NCBI GenBank assembly: GCA_017999435.1
Contig: JAGNLV010000004.1
Coordinates: 124,001 to 188,000 of the forward strand
DNA length: 64,000 nt
Origin: Candidatus Zixiibacteriota bacterium
Lineage (GTDB): Bacteria; Zixibacteria; MSB-5A5; GN15; FEB-12
Reading direction: 5' to 3'
Shown: positions 43,648 to 52,500 of the stretch, piece by piece
Position numbering within the stretch: position 1 is the stretch's first letter
Layout of the letters: each line of letters starts with the position of its first letter
Notes under the pieces: model-generated
Databases searched by the model: none
What the model was told of the DNA's origin: nothing
Seen by the model: only the letters and a program-made list of their open reading frames with translations
Position numbers and translations under genes: made by a program

Positions 43648-44655
43648 CTATTTCAATCCAAACAGACGCTTAAAGAAGCCGCGCTTCTTGTCCTCTTTCT
43701 TGCGCCGCAGGGGCGGCGCCATGTGGGGCGAAACGGCGCCGGTGCCGCTTCCGGTCGCGGCCGAGACCGGCGTCCGGGCGAGGCTGCCGGCGGCGGCGAC
43801 CGACGGCGCCGAAGGCCGGGGCGGCTCGGCCGTGGTGACCGCCGCAGGCGCACTCTCGGCCGCCGCGCCCGTGCGCGAACCGGGGTACGGACGGTACTGC
43901 ACAGACTCGGGGTCCTCGGCGGCGGCCGGGCGGCCCTGGCGGGCGAATTCCGCGGCCGTCGCGGGCGGCGTCTCGGTCGCGGCCGCCTCCTCGCGATCGT
44001 CCACCCGCGGAGCCTCGGGCGCCGGAGCAACCCGGTCCTCCATCGGCGTGATCGCCCGCGGCCGCGAACTGCCCGAACTCTTGGCCTTCTCCAGCACCAT
44101 TTTGATAATCATCTTCAGGGTGTCGAACACGCCGTTGCCGACGGTCGCCGAGGCCTCGAACGACGGCCAGCCGCGCGGGTTGAGCTGGCGCTCGAGTTCA
44201 GCGACGGGGAGGACGCCGGGGAGGTCGCGTTTGTTGTACTGGATGACGACCGGCAGCTCGCCGATGTCGTAGCCGTACTCGCGGAGGTTCTCCTCGAGGT
44301 TGGTCAGGGATTCAATATTCTCGTCCATCTTGCTCGGCTGGCTGTCGGCGACGAAGACCAGACCGTCGACGCCGCGCAGCACGAGCTTGCGCGTCGCGTT
44401 GTAATAGACCTGGCCCGGGACGGTGTAGAGCTGAAACTTGGCGGCGAAGCCGTTGATGGTGCCGATGTTGATCGGCAGGAAGTCGAAGTAGAGGGTGCGG
44501 TCGGCTTCGGTGGCCAGCGAAATCAGCTTGCCGCGGGTGTTGCCCGGCACCTTGGCGTGGACGTACTGGAGGTTGGTCGTCTTGCCCGACAACCCCGGTC
44601 CATAGTAGACAATCTTACAGCACACTTCGCGGGCGGAGTAATTAATCGATACCAT
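43648..44655 (-). CDS. MglA-like small GTPase with long disordered C-terminal tail
   Basis: A 335-aa protein. Residues 1-195 match MglA: P-loop GPGLSGKTTN (19-28), the MglA arginine at R53 in ATEADRTLYFDF, switch motif TVPGQVYYN, and NKRD (141-144). After about 195 the protein continues as an Ala/Pro/Ser/Arg-rich disordered stretch of 120 residues and ends in a basic, phenylalanine-containing tail (KRGFFKRLFGLK) that could touch membrane. Myxococcus MglA stops at 195 aa, so this tail is extra. MglA-type GTPases mark the leading pole and regulate gliding or type IV pili. The gene lies between roadblock genes in an operon with pilB. Confidence 0.9.
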   Translation of the reverse strand: MVSINYSAREVCCKIVYYGPGLSGKTTNLQYVHAKVPGNTRGKLISLATEADRTLYFDFLPINIGTINGFAAKFQLYTVPGQVYYNATRKLVLRGVDGLVFVADSQPSKMDENIESLTNLEENLREYGYDIGELPVVIQYNKRDLPGVLPVAELERQLNPRGWPSFEASATVGNGVFDTLKMIIKMVLEKAKSSGSSRPRAITPMEDRVAPAPEAPRVDDREEAAATETPPATAAEFARQGRPAAAEDPESVQYRPYPGSRTGAAAESAPAAVTTAEPPRPSAPSVAAAGSLARTPVSAATGSGTGAVSPHMAPPLRRKKEDKKRGFFKRLFGLK

Positions 44656-44693
44656 GTCGTCTCGTCCCTATGTCGTCGTTGGTCGGCATGCGG

Positions 44694-45035
44694 TTACCGG
44701 ACGGTGCGCAGGCGTTCGATCGCGTTTTTGATCTCCAAACGGATCAGTCCGACGTTGACGTCCTTCTCGGTTGTGACCACCAGGATGCCCAGACCGGCAT
44801 CGGTGAAAAACAGCTTGGCCTCCTCGGATTCGATGGTGACCTGCCGGAGAGGATGGCCGTCCAGGCGGTGGAGGCTCTTCTGGATATTGCTGGTGATCGA
44901 GGCCGCCAGGGCCCCGACCGTTTCTCCTTCGAACGAGGCGTCGAGGTCGGCGGCGATGAGAATGCCGTCGCTCCCGACGACCATGGATCCGGTGACCCCG
45001 CTGGTCTTGTTGAGCTCACTAAGAATTTCGTACAT
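44694..45035 (-). CDS. Roadblock/LC7-domain protein, short
   Basis: A 113-aa protein consisting of a single roadblock/LC7 domain (TGSMVVGSDGILIAADLD, then the helix and VTTEKDVNVGLIRLEIKNA). The ATG at 45035 has GGAGA 6 nt upstream; an ATG two codons earlier is too close to that site. Its start overlaps the end of the upstream membrane/roadblock gene. Possible homodimer or heterodimer with the other roadblock proteins of the operon. Confidence 0.85.
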   Translation of the reverse strand: MYEILSELNKTSGVTGSMVVGSDGILIAADLDASFEGETVGALAASITSNIQKSLHRLDGHPLRQVTIESEEAKLFFTDAGLGILVVTTEKDVNVGLIRLEIKNAIERLRTVR

Positions 45036-46011
45036 ATACATTCTCCGCGTTCACGGCTCGCTCCTGGCCGTACCGTTCCGCAACATATTTCCTGACTATC
45101 TCGAGGCCTTGGGAGAAGCGGACGTTCAGGAGCTCGTCATGGTGGTGTTCGGAGACGACCATGAGGTAGAACGTCTCTTCCCGGGCGATGATGATTTTGC
45201 GATCGGGGAAACTGAGCGCGAGGCGCTGGGGCAGGCCGCCGCTGAAGCGGGCGGCGACGTCCCGGTTGTGTTCGTAAAAGAGGCGGGCCAGAGGCGCCCA
45301 GTCTTCGGCCAGGTCTCCCCCGCGCTGGAAATGGCCGAGCAGAAGGCCCTCGATATCGACGACGGCGGCGGCGCGGACAGCGGGGTTTTCGCCGATGTAG
45401 CTGGTGGCGCGGTCAAAGCCGTTGGCGTCGCCCGGCCGCATGGGTGCGGGTTCGGATTCTGAGCGGCCGTGGCGCTCCGGGTCGGACCGCCACTCGGCCG
45501 GCGCCGCGCTCGCGGCCGCCAAGCCGCGCGGGCTGCCGGCGGTGTGGGTCTTCTTGACGTCATGCATAGGCGAGTCGCCCTCCTGTCGGTCGGTCACCAG
45601 CACCGGCCACGGATGCACCGGCGCCACCACGCGCCGGACCACGGGGATGAGGATGAACGGCGCCGCGGCCACGTGCAGCAGCACCGCCGGGAGGTAGCTC
45701 GAGAGCGCCAGTGTCAGCGAAACCCGGAGGTTCATGGCATAGGCGACGGCGATCATCAGGCCGAAAGCCAGGCCGAGGGCCAGGCGGTAGAGCAGGCAGA
45801 TGCCGGCCGCCTGCGCCAGCGGCAGCAGACTGGTGCGCCGCGTGAGGGCGAAGACGGCGGCCAGATACCAGGCGAGCTCGTACATCAGGTAGATGAGCGA
45901 GGCGCGCGCCAGATCGGTTCCCAGCCGGTTCGGGAAAAGCACCATCGGGATAATCAGCACGATGAGCGACAGCAGCACGATCGGCCGGCTGTATCGTCCG
46001 TTCCTGTCCAT
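45019..46011 (-). CDS. Four-helix membrane protein fused to a C-terminal roadblock-like domain
   Basis: A 330-aa protein of unusual plan. Residues about 10-130 contain four membrane helices; 135-205 is a charged, probably disordered linker; 205-320 is a roadblock-like domain (AVRAAAVVDIEGLLLGHFQRGG and a later LSFPDRKIIIAREETFYLMVV). A membrane-bound roadblock domain could place the MglA-like GTPase at the envelope. Starts 16 nt after the TPR/roadblock gene stop and overlaps the next one. Confidence 0.75.
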   Translation of the reverse strand: MDRNGRYSRPIVLLSLIVLIIPMVLFPNRLGTDLARASLIYLMYELAWYLAAVFALTRRTSLLPLAQAAGICLLYRLALGLAFGLMIAVAYAMNLRVSLTLALSSYLPAVLLHVAAAPFILIPVVRRVVAPVHPWPVLVTDRQEGDSPMHDVKKTHTAGSPRGLAAASAAPAEWRSDPERHGRSESEPAPMRPGDANGFDRATSYIGENPAVRAAAVVDIEGLLLGHFQRGGDLAEDWAPLARLFYEHNRDVAARFSGGLPQRLALSFPDRKIIIAREETFYLMVVSEHHHDELLNVRFSQGLEIVRKYVAERYGQERAVNAENVYVRNS

Positions 46012-46027
46012 AACGTGTCCTTCGCAG

Positions 46028-46876
46028 CTAGGGCTGGTAGCGGGCCACCAGCTTTTCTATTCTCATCCGCAGCGTTCCCAGGTTGCAGGACTCATCGCCC
46101 ACGAAAATGAAGACGCCGTCCTGCTCCCGTATGACGTAGAAGGTAGGGCCTGCCGTTTCCACGAGGATAGAGCGGACGGCCCCAAAGGAGCCTTCGAGCA
46201 GGCTTTCGTTCAGCACGTTGCCGAGTTCGCCGATGGTGGCGCCACAGCGGGCCTGGTCCATGTCCAGCTGCCACCGGGTCTCGATGACCAGACCCTCGAA
46301 ATTGACGAAGAGGGCGCCCGGCACGCCGGGGATGGTCCGCGCCTCGTCGAGGATCTGCGGAACCGCCAGCGGGAGGGGCAGATCGGGTTCGGCGGCGGTC
46401 GGTCCGGGGGCAGCCGTGGGCGCCGGGGCGGCCGGCTCGGTGACGGCGCGCGATTCCTCGGGCAGTTTGCGCGCAATTTCCAGCAGGCGTTCGATCTGGG
46501 CGTTGCCCGGGTCGGCCTGGTGCAGCTGGCTCAGGAGTTTGACCGCGCGCTCGAACTCCCCTTTGTAAATGTAGATCTCCGCGAGCAGCAGCTCGACCGT
46601 GCGCGTGCGCCCGTCCAGCTCCATGGCCTTATTCGCCTCCACCTCGGCCCAGTCGTAGAGGCCGCGGTCGAGGTTGATCTTGGCCATGACCACATGTGCC
46701 GAGCCGTAGGAGGGGTGGACTTTCAGGCCGTTCTGACAGACGCGGAAGGCCTTGTCGAGTTCACCCTTCTTGCGATACGATTCGGCCAGCGCCGCAAAAA
46801 TCTGCGAATTGGGATCCTCTTCGAGGATCTTGCGGCACTTGGATATCCGTTCGTCCAGCTCGGTGGTACTGTTCAT
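46028..46876 (-). CDS. TPR-repeat protein with C-terminal roadblock-like domain
   Basis: A 282-aa protein. Residues about 1-140 are four TPR-like helical repeats (LAESYRKKGELDKAFRVCQNGL, AEIYIYKGEFERAVKLLSQL). A Pro/Ala linker (145-165) leads to a roadblock-like domain (170-282; VPGALFVNFEGLVIET, FYVIREQDGVFIFVG). The TPR part is a likely protein-binding arm. First gene downstream of a strong promoter, heading a run of roadblock and GTPase genes that ends with pilB. Confidence 0.8.
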   Translation of the reverse strand: MNSTTELDERISKCRKILEEDPNSQIFAALAESYRKKGELDKAFRVCQNGLKVHPSYGSAHVVMAKINLDRGLYDWAEVEANKAMELDGRTRTVELLLAEIYIYKGEFERAVKLLSQLHQADPGNAQIERLLEIARKLPEESRAVTEPAAPAPTAAPGPTAAEPDLPLPLAVPQILDEARTIPGVPGALFVNFEGLVIETRWQLDMDQARCGATIGELGNVLNESLLEGSFGAVRSILVETAGPTFYVIREQDGVFIFVGDESCNLGTLRMRIEKLVARYQP

Positions 46877-46940
46877 CTACTGTGTCCGTAAGTCTCTTTG
46901 CTGCAAGGTCTTTTCGGTCGACAACATTTTCTGCTCACTA

Positions 46941-46969
46941 AATATAGAGATTGCAGCAAGTTATGTCAA
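46941..46969 (-). promoter_or_regulatory. Strong promoter of the roadblock-GTPase-pilB operon
   Basis: TTGACA-17-TATATT on the minus strand in an AT-rich gap; start near 46934, leader about 58 nt before the TPR/roadblock gene. Confidence 0.75.
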
Positions 46970-46981
46970 CTTGAATGTCCG

Positions 46982-47350
46982 TCAGCTCAACGTTCGTTTG
47001 ATTTCCCGCACGCCGTACAAGAACAGCCCGGCCATGACCAGAAGTAACGTTGGCACAACGAACTCCGGCAATGTCAGCAGTTCAAACAGGCCACACAACA
47101 AAATAATTTCGGCCAGCGCCAGAACGGCGAAACCGCCGATGAACCACTGCCAGCAGCGGCTCAGGCGGCCGCCGCGTACTAGCGAGAAAACCTGCACGGC
47201 GCCGGCGGTACACACGACCGCGCCGACCAGGACCAGGAGATTCAGGAAGGTCGGCGGGTTGATAATGGCGGCGATGTTGGCGGCCTCGGCGCGCGAGAAC
47301 GGTACCAACGCCCCGGCCAGCAGCAGAGCGGACATAATCGTGCGTTTCAT
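46982..47350 (-). CDS. Small membrane protein of unknown function
   Basis: A 122-aa protein with an N-terminal signal-like helix (about 1-22) and three further hydrophobic helices (about 35-57, 68-90, 92-112), ending in a basic REIKRT tail. I recognise no family. GAGGG lies 7 nt before the ATG, which is 5 nt after the DUF4388 protein stop, so the two are co-transcribed. Membrane integration suggests a link between the DUF4388 protein and the envelope module downstream. Confidence 0.65.
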   Translation of the reverse strand: MKRTIMSALLLAGALVPFSRAEAANIAAIINPPTFLNLLVLVGAVVCTAGAVQVFSLVRGGRLSRCWQWFIGGFAVLALAEIILLCGLFELLTLPEFVVPTLLLVMAGLFLYGVREIKRTLS

Positions 47351-47352
47351 AT

Positions 47353-48555
47353 TCACCCTCTCACCATTTTGACAACGCGGGCAGACCGTTTCACGGCCTG
47401 ATTGAAATTTTCTTCGATCGCGTATCGCTTCACCAAGTCGCGCCGGGTGGCCAGCGGCTCGGAAATCTCGCCCTTGACCGTCGTGACGCCGTCGCGATAG
47501 GCCCCGACGCCGAGCAGTTCGAAGATAAACTGGAGCTGTTCGGCCAGGGCGTCATCGAGGTCGCGGAACAACGTCTGGAACCGAATCGGCGCGGGAATGG
47601 CCTGGACCGCGGCGAGGAACTTGTCGAACGAGGGCATGAGGTCGGACTTGGGGTCGACGCCCGGGAAGAAGTTCAGCAGGTTGCCGCGGTACTGGGCGGC
47701 GAAGGTGGCGAAAGTGGTGTTGTCCTCGCCGAGGTACTCTTCGAAGAGCGTGCGGATGCGGTAGAAGGCATTGTTGTAGAGCCGGAAGACGATGCGGAGC
47801 ACGGCCTCTTCCTCGTCCTCCTCGACCTGGTTCTTCTGCTCGCGCCGCCCGACCGCTTCGATGAGGTGATTGACAATAAGGCGGTAGATGGCGCGGCAGG
47901 TGACGAACTCGCCCATGGGCGAGAGGTTGATGAGGTCGGGGAGGGTGCGCTCGCCGTTGATGAGGCCGATGAGCCGGAACTCGTCGACGGAGATTTTGAA
48001 CTCCTCCTCATTAGTCCGGGGCGACCGCGAGATCGCCAGGAGGACGTCGTCGGGCGGGAGCACTTTCTGGATCTCGAGCCACTCGTCGATGCGCCGCGTC
48101 CCCTCCATGATGACGCTCATCGTGCTGAGCTCGACGAGGAACGGGGCGCTCTTGGGGTGGGCGTTCTCATGGAACAGGAACTCGCCCTCTTTCCACGAGA
48201 ACAGGTTGTACACAATCTCTTCGATCTGCTGTTTGAGGCACTCGGCGATCTCGTGCTTGTCGAAGACGCCCATGTCGATGAGGGTGGTGCCGAGCTGCCG
48301 TCCGGTCTGCTTATGGAGCGTGATGGCCCGGTCGAGATCCTTCTTCGAGAGCCGGCCGCGGTTCAACAGCATCTGACCGAGGAGGTCCTCGGCGGAGTTT
48401 ACCGACGAGGCGTGAATGATGTTGCCGTCGCGGAAGGCAACTTCTTTCTGCCTGCTGGCGGTTCTGATTTCCAGCAGTCCCGTCTTCTTCCCCGTCGCCA
48501 GAAGCTGGAGGATGTCGGGGAATGATACCGTTTTCAGGTTACCGGATAGACTCAT
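47353..48555 (-). CDS. DUF4388 (PATAN-like) protein
   Basis: A 400-aa cytoplasmic protein. Residues 1-95 are a DUF4388 domain starting MSLSGNLKTVSFPDILQLLA, a fold common in two-component and motility control proteins of Deltaproteobacteria and Zixibacteria-like genomes; a second helical region follows (95-170, HKQTGRQLGTTLIDMGVFDK, as seen beside GspE_N-type repeats), then a long alpha-helical part of unknown type. AAGGG precedes the ATG. Lies upstream of the small membrane protein and the roadblock genes, probably part of the same regulon. Confidence 0.8.
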   Translation of the reverse strand: MSLSGNLKTVSFPDILQLLATGKKTGLLEIRTASRQKEVAFRDGNIIHASSVNSAEDLLGQMLLNRGRLSKKDLDRAITLHKQTGRQLGTTLIDMGVFDKHEIAECLKQQIEEIVYNLFSWKEGEFLFHENAHPKSAPFLVELSTMSVIMEGTRRIDEWLEIQKVLPPDDVLLAISRSPRTNEEEFKISVDEFRLIGLINGERTLPDLINLSPMGEFVTCRAIYRLIVNHLIEAVGRREQKNQVEEDEEEAVLRIVFRLYNNAFYRIRTLFEEYLGEDNTTFATFAAQYRGNLLNFFPGVDPKSDLMPSFDKFLAAVQAIPAPIRFQTLFRDLDDALAEQLQFIFELLGVGAYRDGVTTVKGEISEPLATRRDLVKRYAIEENFNQAVKRSARVVKMVRG

Positions 48556-48664
48556 CTGCGACCCTTCTTCCTTCTCTCCACACCATGGTAGGCCCCGCCA
48601 GCGCGGGTACGCCAGTTCTCTATATGTATCGGGAGCCGCCAATCGGAACTTGACGGGAAAAGGT

Positions 48665-50917
48665 TCAGCGGCCGGTTTCCACGCGGACCGAGGGGGCGGC
48701 GCCGGCCGTCAGCCGCAGGCGCACGGACCCGAACCGGCGCAGGTCAAAGACGGCGGCGGGGACGGAGTCCGGTTCGGTCTGTGCAAATTCTGCACAGACC
48801 AGACCCGCGGGCGGGCGGCCGATCGAGCGGAGGTCGTCCGCGGCCGCTTCATCGCCGCAGACCAGCCAGCAGGCGCGGTCGGGGGCGCAGCGGGCGGCCG
48901 CGAGATCGCCGTCGGTCCGAAGGAACAGGATTTCGAGGCCCCGGGCGGCGAGCACCGCGCCCCAGGCGCAGAGCGCCAGGCCCTCGCCGGCCGGCGGCTC
49001 CGCCCCGCCGAAGGGGCGCCAGGGTGGACAGCGCCCGGACCGTGCCGCGATGTCCCCCATGGTGCCGTGCAGCCGGCCGTGGACAAACAGGGTGTCCGCG
49101 CGCAGGCTGTCGGCGAAGCGCGCGAGCTCGGCCGCGCCGGCATAATCGGCGGACAACAGCACTACCCGGCCGAGTCCCGGCCGACCGAGGCGTTCCAGCC
49201 AGGGGATCAGGACGCGGTCGACCACCGGGTAGTCCCGGGCGGCGAGGTTGGTGATGACCAGATCGGCCCGCTCCGCACCGGCCGGGACGATGGCGGCGGC
49301 CACCCCGCCGGGGACGCGCGTGATGTGGATGTCGCAGACGACCCGGGGCGGCCGGGGGCCGAGGGCCAGCCAGGCGAGCGCGCCGTTGAGGAGGACCAGG
49401 CCGCCAAGCACCGCCCGCCGCCGCACCGGGAGCGATCCGAGAGCGAAGCCGGCGACAATCAGGGCGGCGTAGGCAGCGACCGCGGCAGCCGGCGGCAGCG
49501 CGCCGGTGTCGAGGACGGGCGCGCGCTCTCCCGAGAACAGGCCCAGCGCCCCGAGGATGAGATCCATCAGGCGGTCCACGAGGGCGCCGGCGAGAGCGCC
49601 GAGCGGCGGCCAGACGAAATCGAGCGTGAGAGTCGCCAGCACCCCCACGACCGCCGCCGACACGAGCGGGACAATGACCAGGTTGGCCGCCGGCCCAAGA
49701 AGCGGCACACGGTGAAAATAGCAGGCGACGAGGGGAGCGGAAAAGAGCTGCGCCGTCAGCGACACGATGACCGCCAGCGACAACCACCGGGCCGGCGGGC
49801 CAAGCGCCCGGCCTTCGAGAAGCCGGTAGACCCGGGGCGTGACGAAGACCAGCCCCCAGGCGGTCGCGAACGACAATTGAAAACCGACGCTGAACAACTG
49901 GGCGGGGGCGCACAGGAGGATGGCGGCGGCGGCCAGGGCGACCAGGTTGTTCAGATCGATGCGCCGCCCCGCGAGGCGGGCCAGCAGAATGAGAGCGGCC
50001 ATGACGGAGGCGCGTACAACCGAGGGTTCGCCGCGGCAGAGGAGCGCGAAGAACACAACCACCACAAGCAGAATGAGGGTGCGCGCGACCCGGCCGGTTC
50101 GGAAGGGCCGCAGGAGCACCAGGACGAAACCCACGACCACGGCCACGTTCGAACCGGACACGGCGAGCACGTGTAAAGTGCCTGAGTCGCGGAAAGCGCG
50201 ATACAGGTCGGGGGGGATGTCGCGGGTGTCGCCGATGAGAAAACCCCCGGCCAGCGCCGCGGCGCGGGGGCTCAGTGTCCGGCGGAGCGACTGCCCGATG
50301 GCGGCGCGCACAGTGTCGACCACGGGGATCAGCCCAACCGCCGGGCGCGGCAGGCGGCGCACGTCCTGAGAGGCACGGACATAAGCCAGCGCTCCCACGC
50401 CCTTTACCAGCAGCGATCGGCGGGAGGCGGCCCCCTCTCCCCTCTCGGCCGCCGGATACAGGCGGGTGGAGAGCTCGACCCGGTCGCCGAACTGCACGGC
50501 CGCGCCGGTATCGGCGATTCTCAGGAGGAGACGGCCCTCGACCGCGGCCATGCGGTCGGGTCCGAGGGAATCGAGGCGGACGGTCAGCTCGATGCGGTCG
50601 GGGCGGAGTTCCGGCCAGTCATCGACGCGGCCAACCAGCCGATAGCGGGTGCGGCTATCGGCGTAGCGGCCGAGGCTGCGGGAACCGAGATCATAGGTGT
50701 CGCGGGCGAAATGTGCGGCCGAGAGGCCGGCCAAGACGAGGCCGAAAAACACGGCGGCAGCCGACGGTCGCCGGAAAACCAGGGCGGCGGCAGCCGCCAC
50801 CAACCCGCCCAGCGCGGCCAGCAAAAAGGCCGGGGCGGAGGCGCGGAGGAAATCAGCGGCGAGAATGCCGCCGGCAAGAGCAATGAGAAGGAATATCCCC
50901 GGATACGCGCGCGCCAT
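48665..50917 (-). CDS. comEC: ComEC/Rec2-type DNA internalisation protein with degenerate C-terminus
   Basis: A 750-aa membrane protein that should form the inner-membrane channel for transforming DNA. Hydrophobic N-terminal part (1-70), a DUF4131/OB region (70-200), the competence domain with about eight helices (215-490, including FLIGDTRDIPPDLYRAFRDSG and LAVSGSNVAVVVG). In place of an intact C-terminal metallo-beta-lactamase-like domain, the segment 515-750 lacks the HxHxDH metal motif (at that place LLSADYAGAAE). Its ATG overlaps the murJ stop as TGATG. With pilT/pilB nearby it fits a pilus-based uptake system. Confidence 0.85.
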   Translation of the reverse strand: MARAYPGIFLLIALAGGILAADFLRASAPAFLLAALGGLVAAAAALVFRRPSAAAVFFGLVLAGLSAAHFARDTYDLGSRSLGRYADSRTRYRLVGRVDDWPELRPDRIELTVRLDSLGPDRMAAVEGRLLLRIADTGAAVQFGDRVELSTRLYPAAERGEGAASRRSLLVKGVGALAYVRASQDVRRLPRPAVGLIPVVDTVRAAIGQSLRRTLSPRAAALAGGFLIGDTRDIPPDLYRAFRDSGTLHVLAVSGSNVAVVVGFVLVLLRPFRTGRVARTLILLVVVVFFALLCRGEPSVVRASVMAALILLARLAGRRIDLNNLVALAAAAILLCAPAQLFSVGFQLSFATAWGLVFVTPRVYRLLEGRALGPPARWLSLAVIVSLTAQLFSAPLVACYFHRVPLLGPAANLVIVPLVSAAVVGVLATLTLDFVWPPLGALAGALVDRLMDLILGALGLFSGERAPVLDTGALPPAAAVAAYAALIVAGFALGSLPVRRRAVLGGLVLLNGALAWLALGPRPPRVVCDIHITRVPGGVAAAIVPAGAERADLVITNLAARDYPVVDRVLIPWLERLGRPGLGRVVLLSADYAGAAELARFADSLRADTLFVHGRLHGTMGDIAARSGRCPPWRPFGGAEPPAGEGLALCAWGAVLAARGLEILFLRTDGDLAAARCAPDRACWLVCGDEAAADDLRSIGRPPAGLVCAEFAQTEPDSVPAAVFDLRRFGSVRLRLTAGAAPSVRVETGR

Positions 50918-52500
50918 CAATTCCCCGCCCGACGTCTTCGCACTAACCTGTTTCTCAACAAGGTAATCTCGCGAGTACGCAGGGCCAAGGAAAAAGCAAC
51001 GTAGAGCACGGCGCCCACCAGCGCCGGAAGAATCACCGCCAGGGTCCGTTGCGGGAGACCGTCATCGAGGGCGATGACGGCGTCATAAGGGATGACGCGC
51101 GCAACATAGAACGCCACGAGCGCGATCACGGTGATCCGCGCCGTGTGAAAGGCCAGACGGCCGAACGAAACGGCGACTCCCTTGCGCGGCAGAAACCAGA
51201 TCAGCAGGCCGGCGTTGAGCAGGGCCGCCAGAGAGGTGGCCGCCGCCAGTCCGGCAAACCCGAGCAGCCACACCAGCGGAGCGTAGAGAACGAGGTTGAC
51301 GACGACGGCGAGGATCGAGATTTTCATCGGAAGCCGGGAGTCCTCATAGGCATAGTAGAACGGCACGACCACGCGGACGACGGCGAAGCCGACCAGGCCG
51401 TAGGAGTAGTGCAGCAGGGCGAGCGCCGTCTGTTCGCTGTCGAGGCTGGAGAAGGCCCCCCACTGGTAGACGAGGTCGACGAGGGGACGGCCCATGAGGG
51501 CGAGGAAGACGGCGGAGGGGATAACCACGAAGGAGTTCAGGCCGACGGCGTTCAGGAAGGTATCGCCGACCCGGTCGTGCTGGCGGCGGGCCACCAGTTC
51601 GGCCACCTGCGGCAGGGCGACGGTACCGATGGCGACGGCGAACACGCCCAGGGGGAAATGCATGAGGCGGTAGGAGTAGTTGAGGTAGGAGATCGCCCCT
51701 TCCGCGAGGAATGACGCGATGAGCGTGGAGACGAGAATGTTGATGCGGCCGGCGGACAGCCCGATAATCATGGGCGTCAACAGCCGCATCACCCGCCGCA
51801 GACCGGCATCGAACAGCGAGATGGTGAAGCGGAAGCGGTAGCCGATGCGCAGGAGGGCGGGCAGTTGAATGGCGACCTGGCCGAGACCGCCGACGAGCAC
51901 GCCGATCGCCATGGTGTAAATCGGCGGGTCCATCACCTTGTAGAAAGCCAGGACCACGACGATGGTGCCGAGGTTGAACATGGCCGGCGAGAGCGCCGGG
52001 AGCCCGAAGCGGCCGAAAGAATTGAGCATGCCCATGACGAGGGCCGAGAGCGACACCAGCAGCAGGTACGCCATCATGATCCGGGTCATGCTCACCGTGA
52101 GGTCGAACTTGACGGCATCGGCGGTGAAACCGTGCGCGAAAACGTAGATGAGAAGCGGCGCGGCGACGATGCCGAGGAGCACCACGAGGCCGACGACGAC
52201 GAGGATGGCGGTCATGACCACGTTGGCCAGGTGAAAAGCCTCGTCCTTGCTGCCGGCGACCAGCCGCTCCTTGAAGGTCGGGACGAAGGCGGATGACAGG
52301 GCCCCTTCGGCGAACATGTCGCGCAGGAGGTTGGGGATGCGGAAGGCGGTGACGTAGGCATCGGTGGCCATGCCGGCGCCGAAGATGAAGGCCATGACCT
52401 GTTCGCGAACGAGGCCGAGGACGCGGGAGAAGGCAGTCCAGGCGGACACCGTTGTGGCTGATCCCAGGAGGGAACTTTTCTTTGCCTCAGGAGTTGACAA
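50917..52500 (-). CDS. murJ: Lipid II flippase MurJ
   Basis: A 527-aa polytopic MATE/MOP-fold protein with about 14 helices that flips lipid-linked peptidoglycan precursor. Family features: SRVLGLVREQVMAFIFGAG near residue 25, ATDAYVTAFRIPNLLRDMFAEGALSSAFVP, and a basic C-terminus RLVRRRRAGN. Start codon appears to be TTG at 52500; a GTG at 52449 is possible but would remove part of the first helix. The TTG overlaps the -35 box of the divergent rpsT promoter. comEC follows with a 1-nt overlap. Confidence 0.93.
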   Translation of the reverse strand: MSTPEAKKSSLLGSATTVSAWTAFSRVLGLVREQVMAFIFGAGMATDAYVTAFRIPNLLRDMFAEGALSSAFVPTFKERLVAGSKDEAFHLANVVMTAILVVVGLVVLLGIVAAPLLIYVFAHGFTADAVKFDLTVSMTRIMMAYLLLVSLSALVMGMLNSFGRFGLPALSPAMFNLGTIVVVLAFYKVMDPPIYTMAIGVLVGGLGQVAIQLPALLRIGYRFRFTISLFDAGLRRVMRLLTPMIIGLSAGRINILVSTLIASFLAEGAISYLNYSYRLMHFPLGVFAVAIGTVALPQVAELVARRQHDRVGDTFLNAVGLNSFVVIPSAVFLALMGRPLVDLVYQWGAFSSLDSEQTALALLHYSYGLVGFAVVRVVVPFYYAYEDSRLPMKISILAVVVNLVLYAPLVWLLGFAGLAAATSLAALLNAGLLIWFLPRKGVAVSFGRLAFHTARITVIALVAFYVARVIPYDAVIALDDGLPQRTLAVILPALVGAVLYVAFSLALRTREITLLRNRLVRRRRAGN

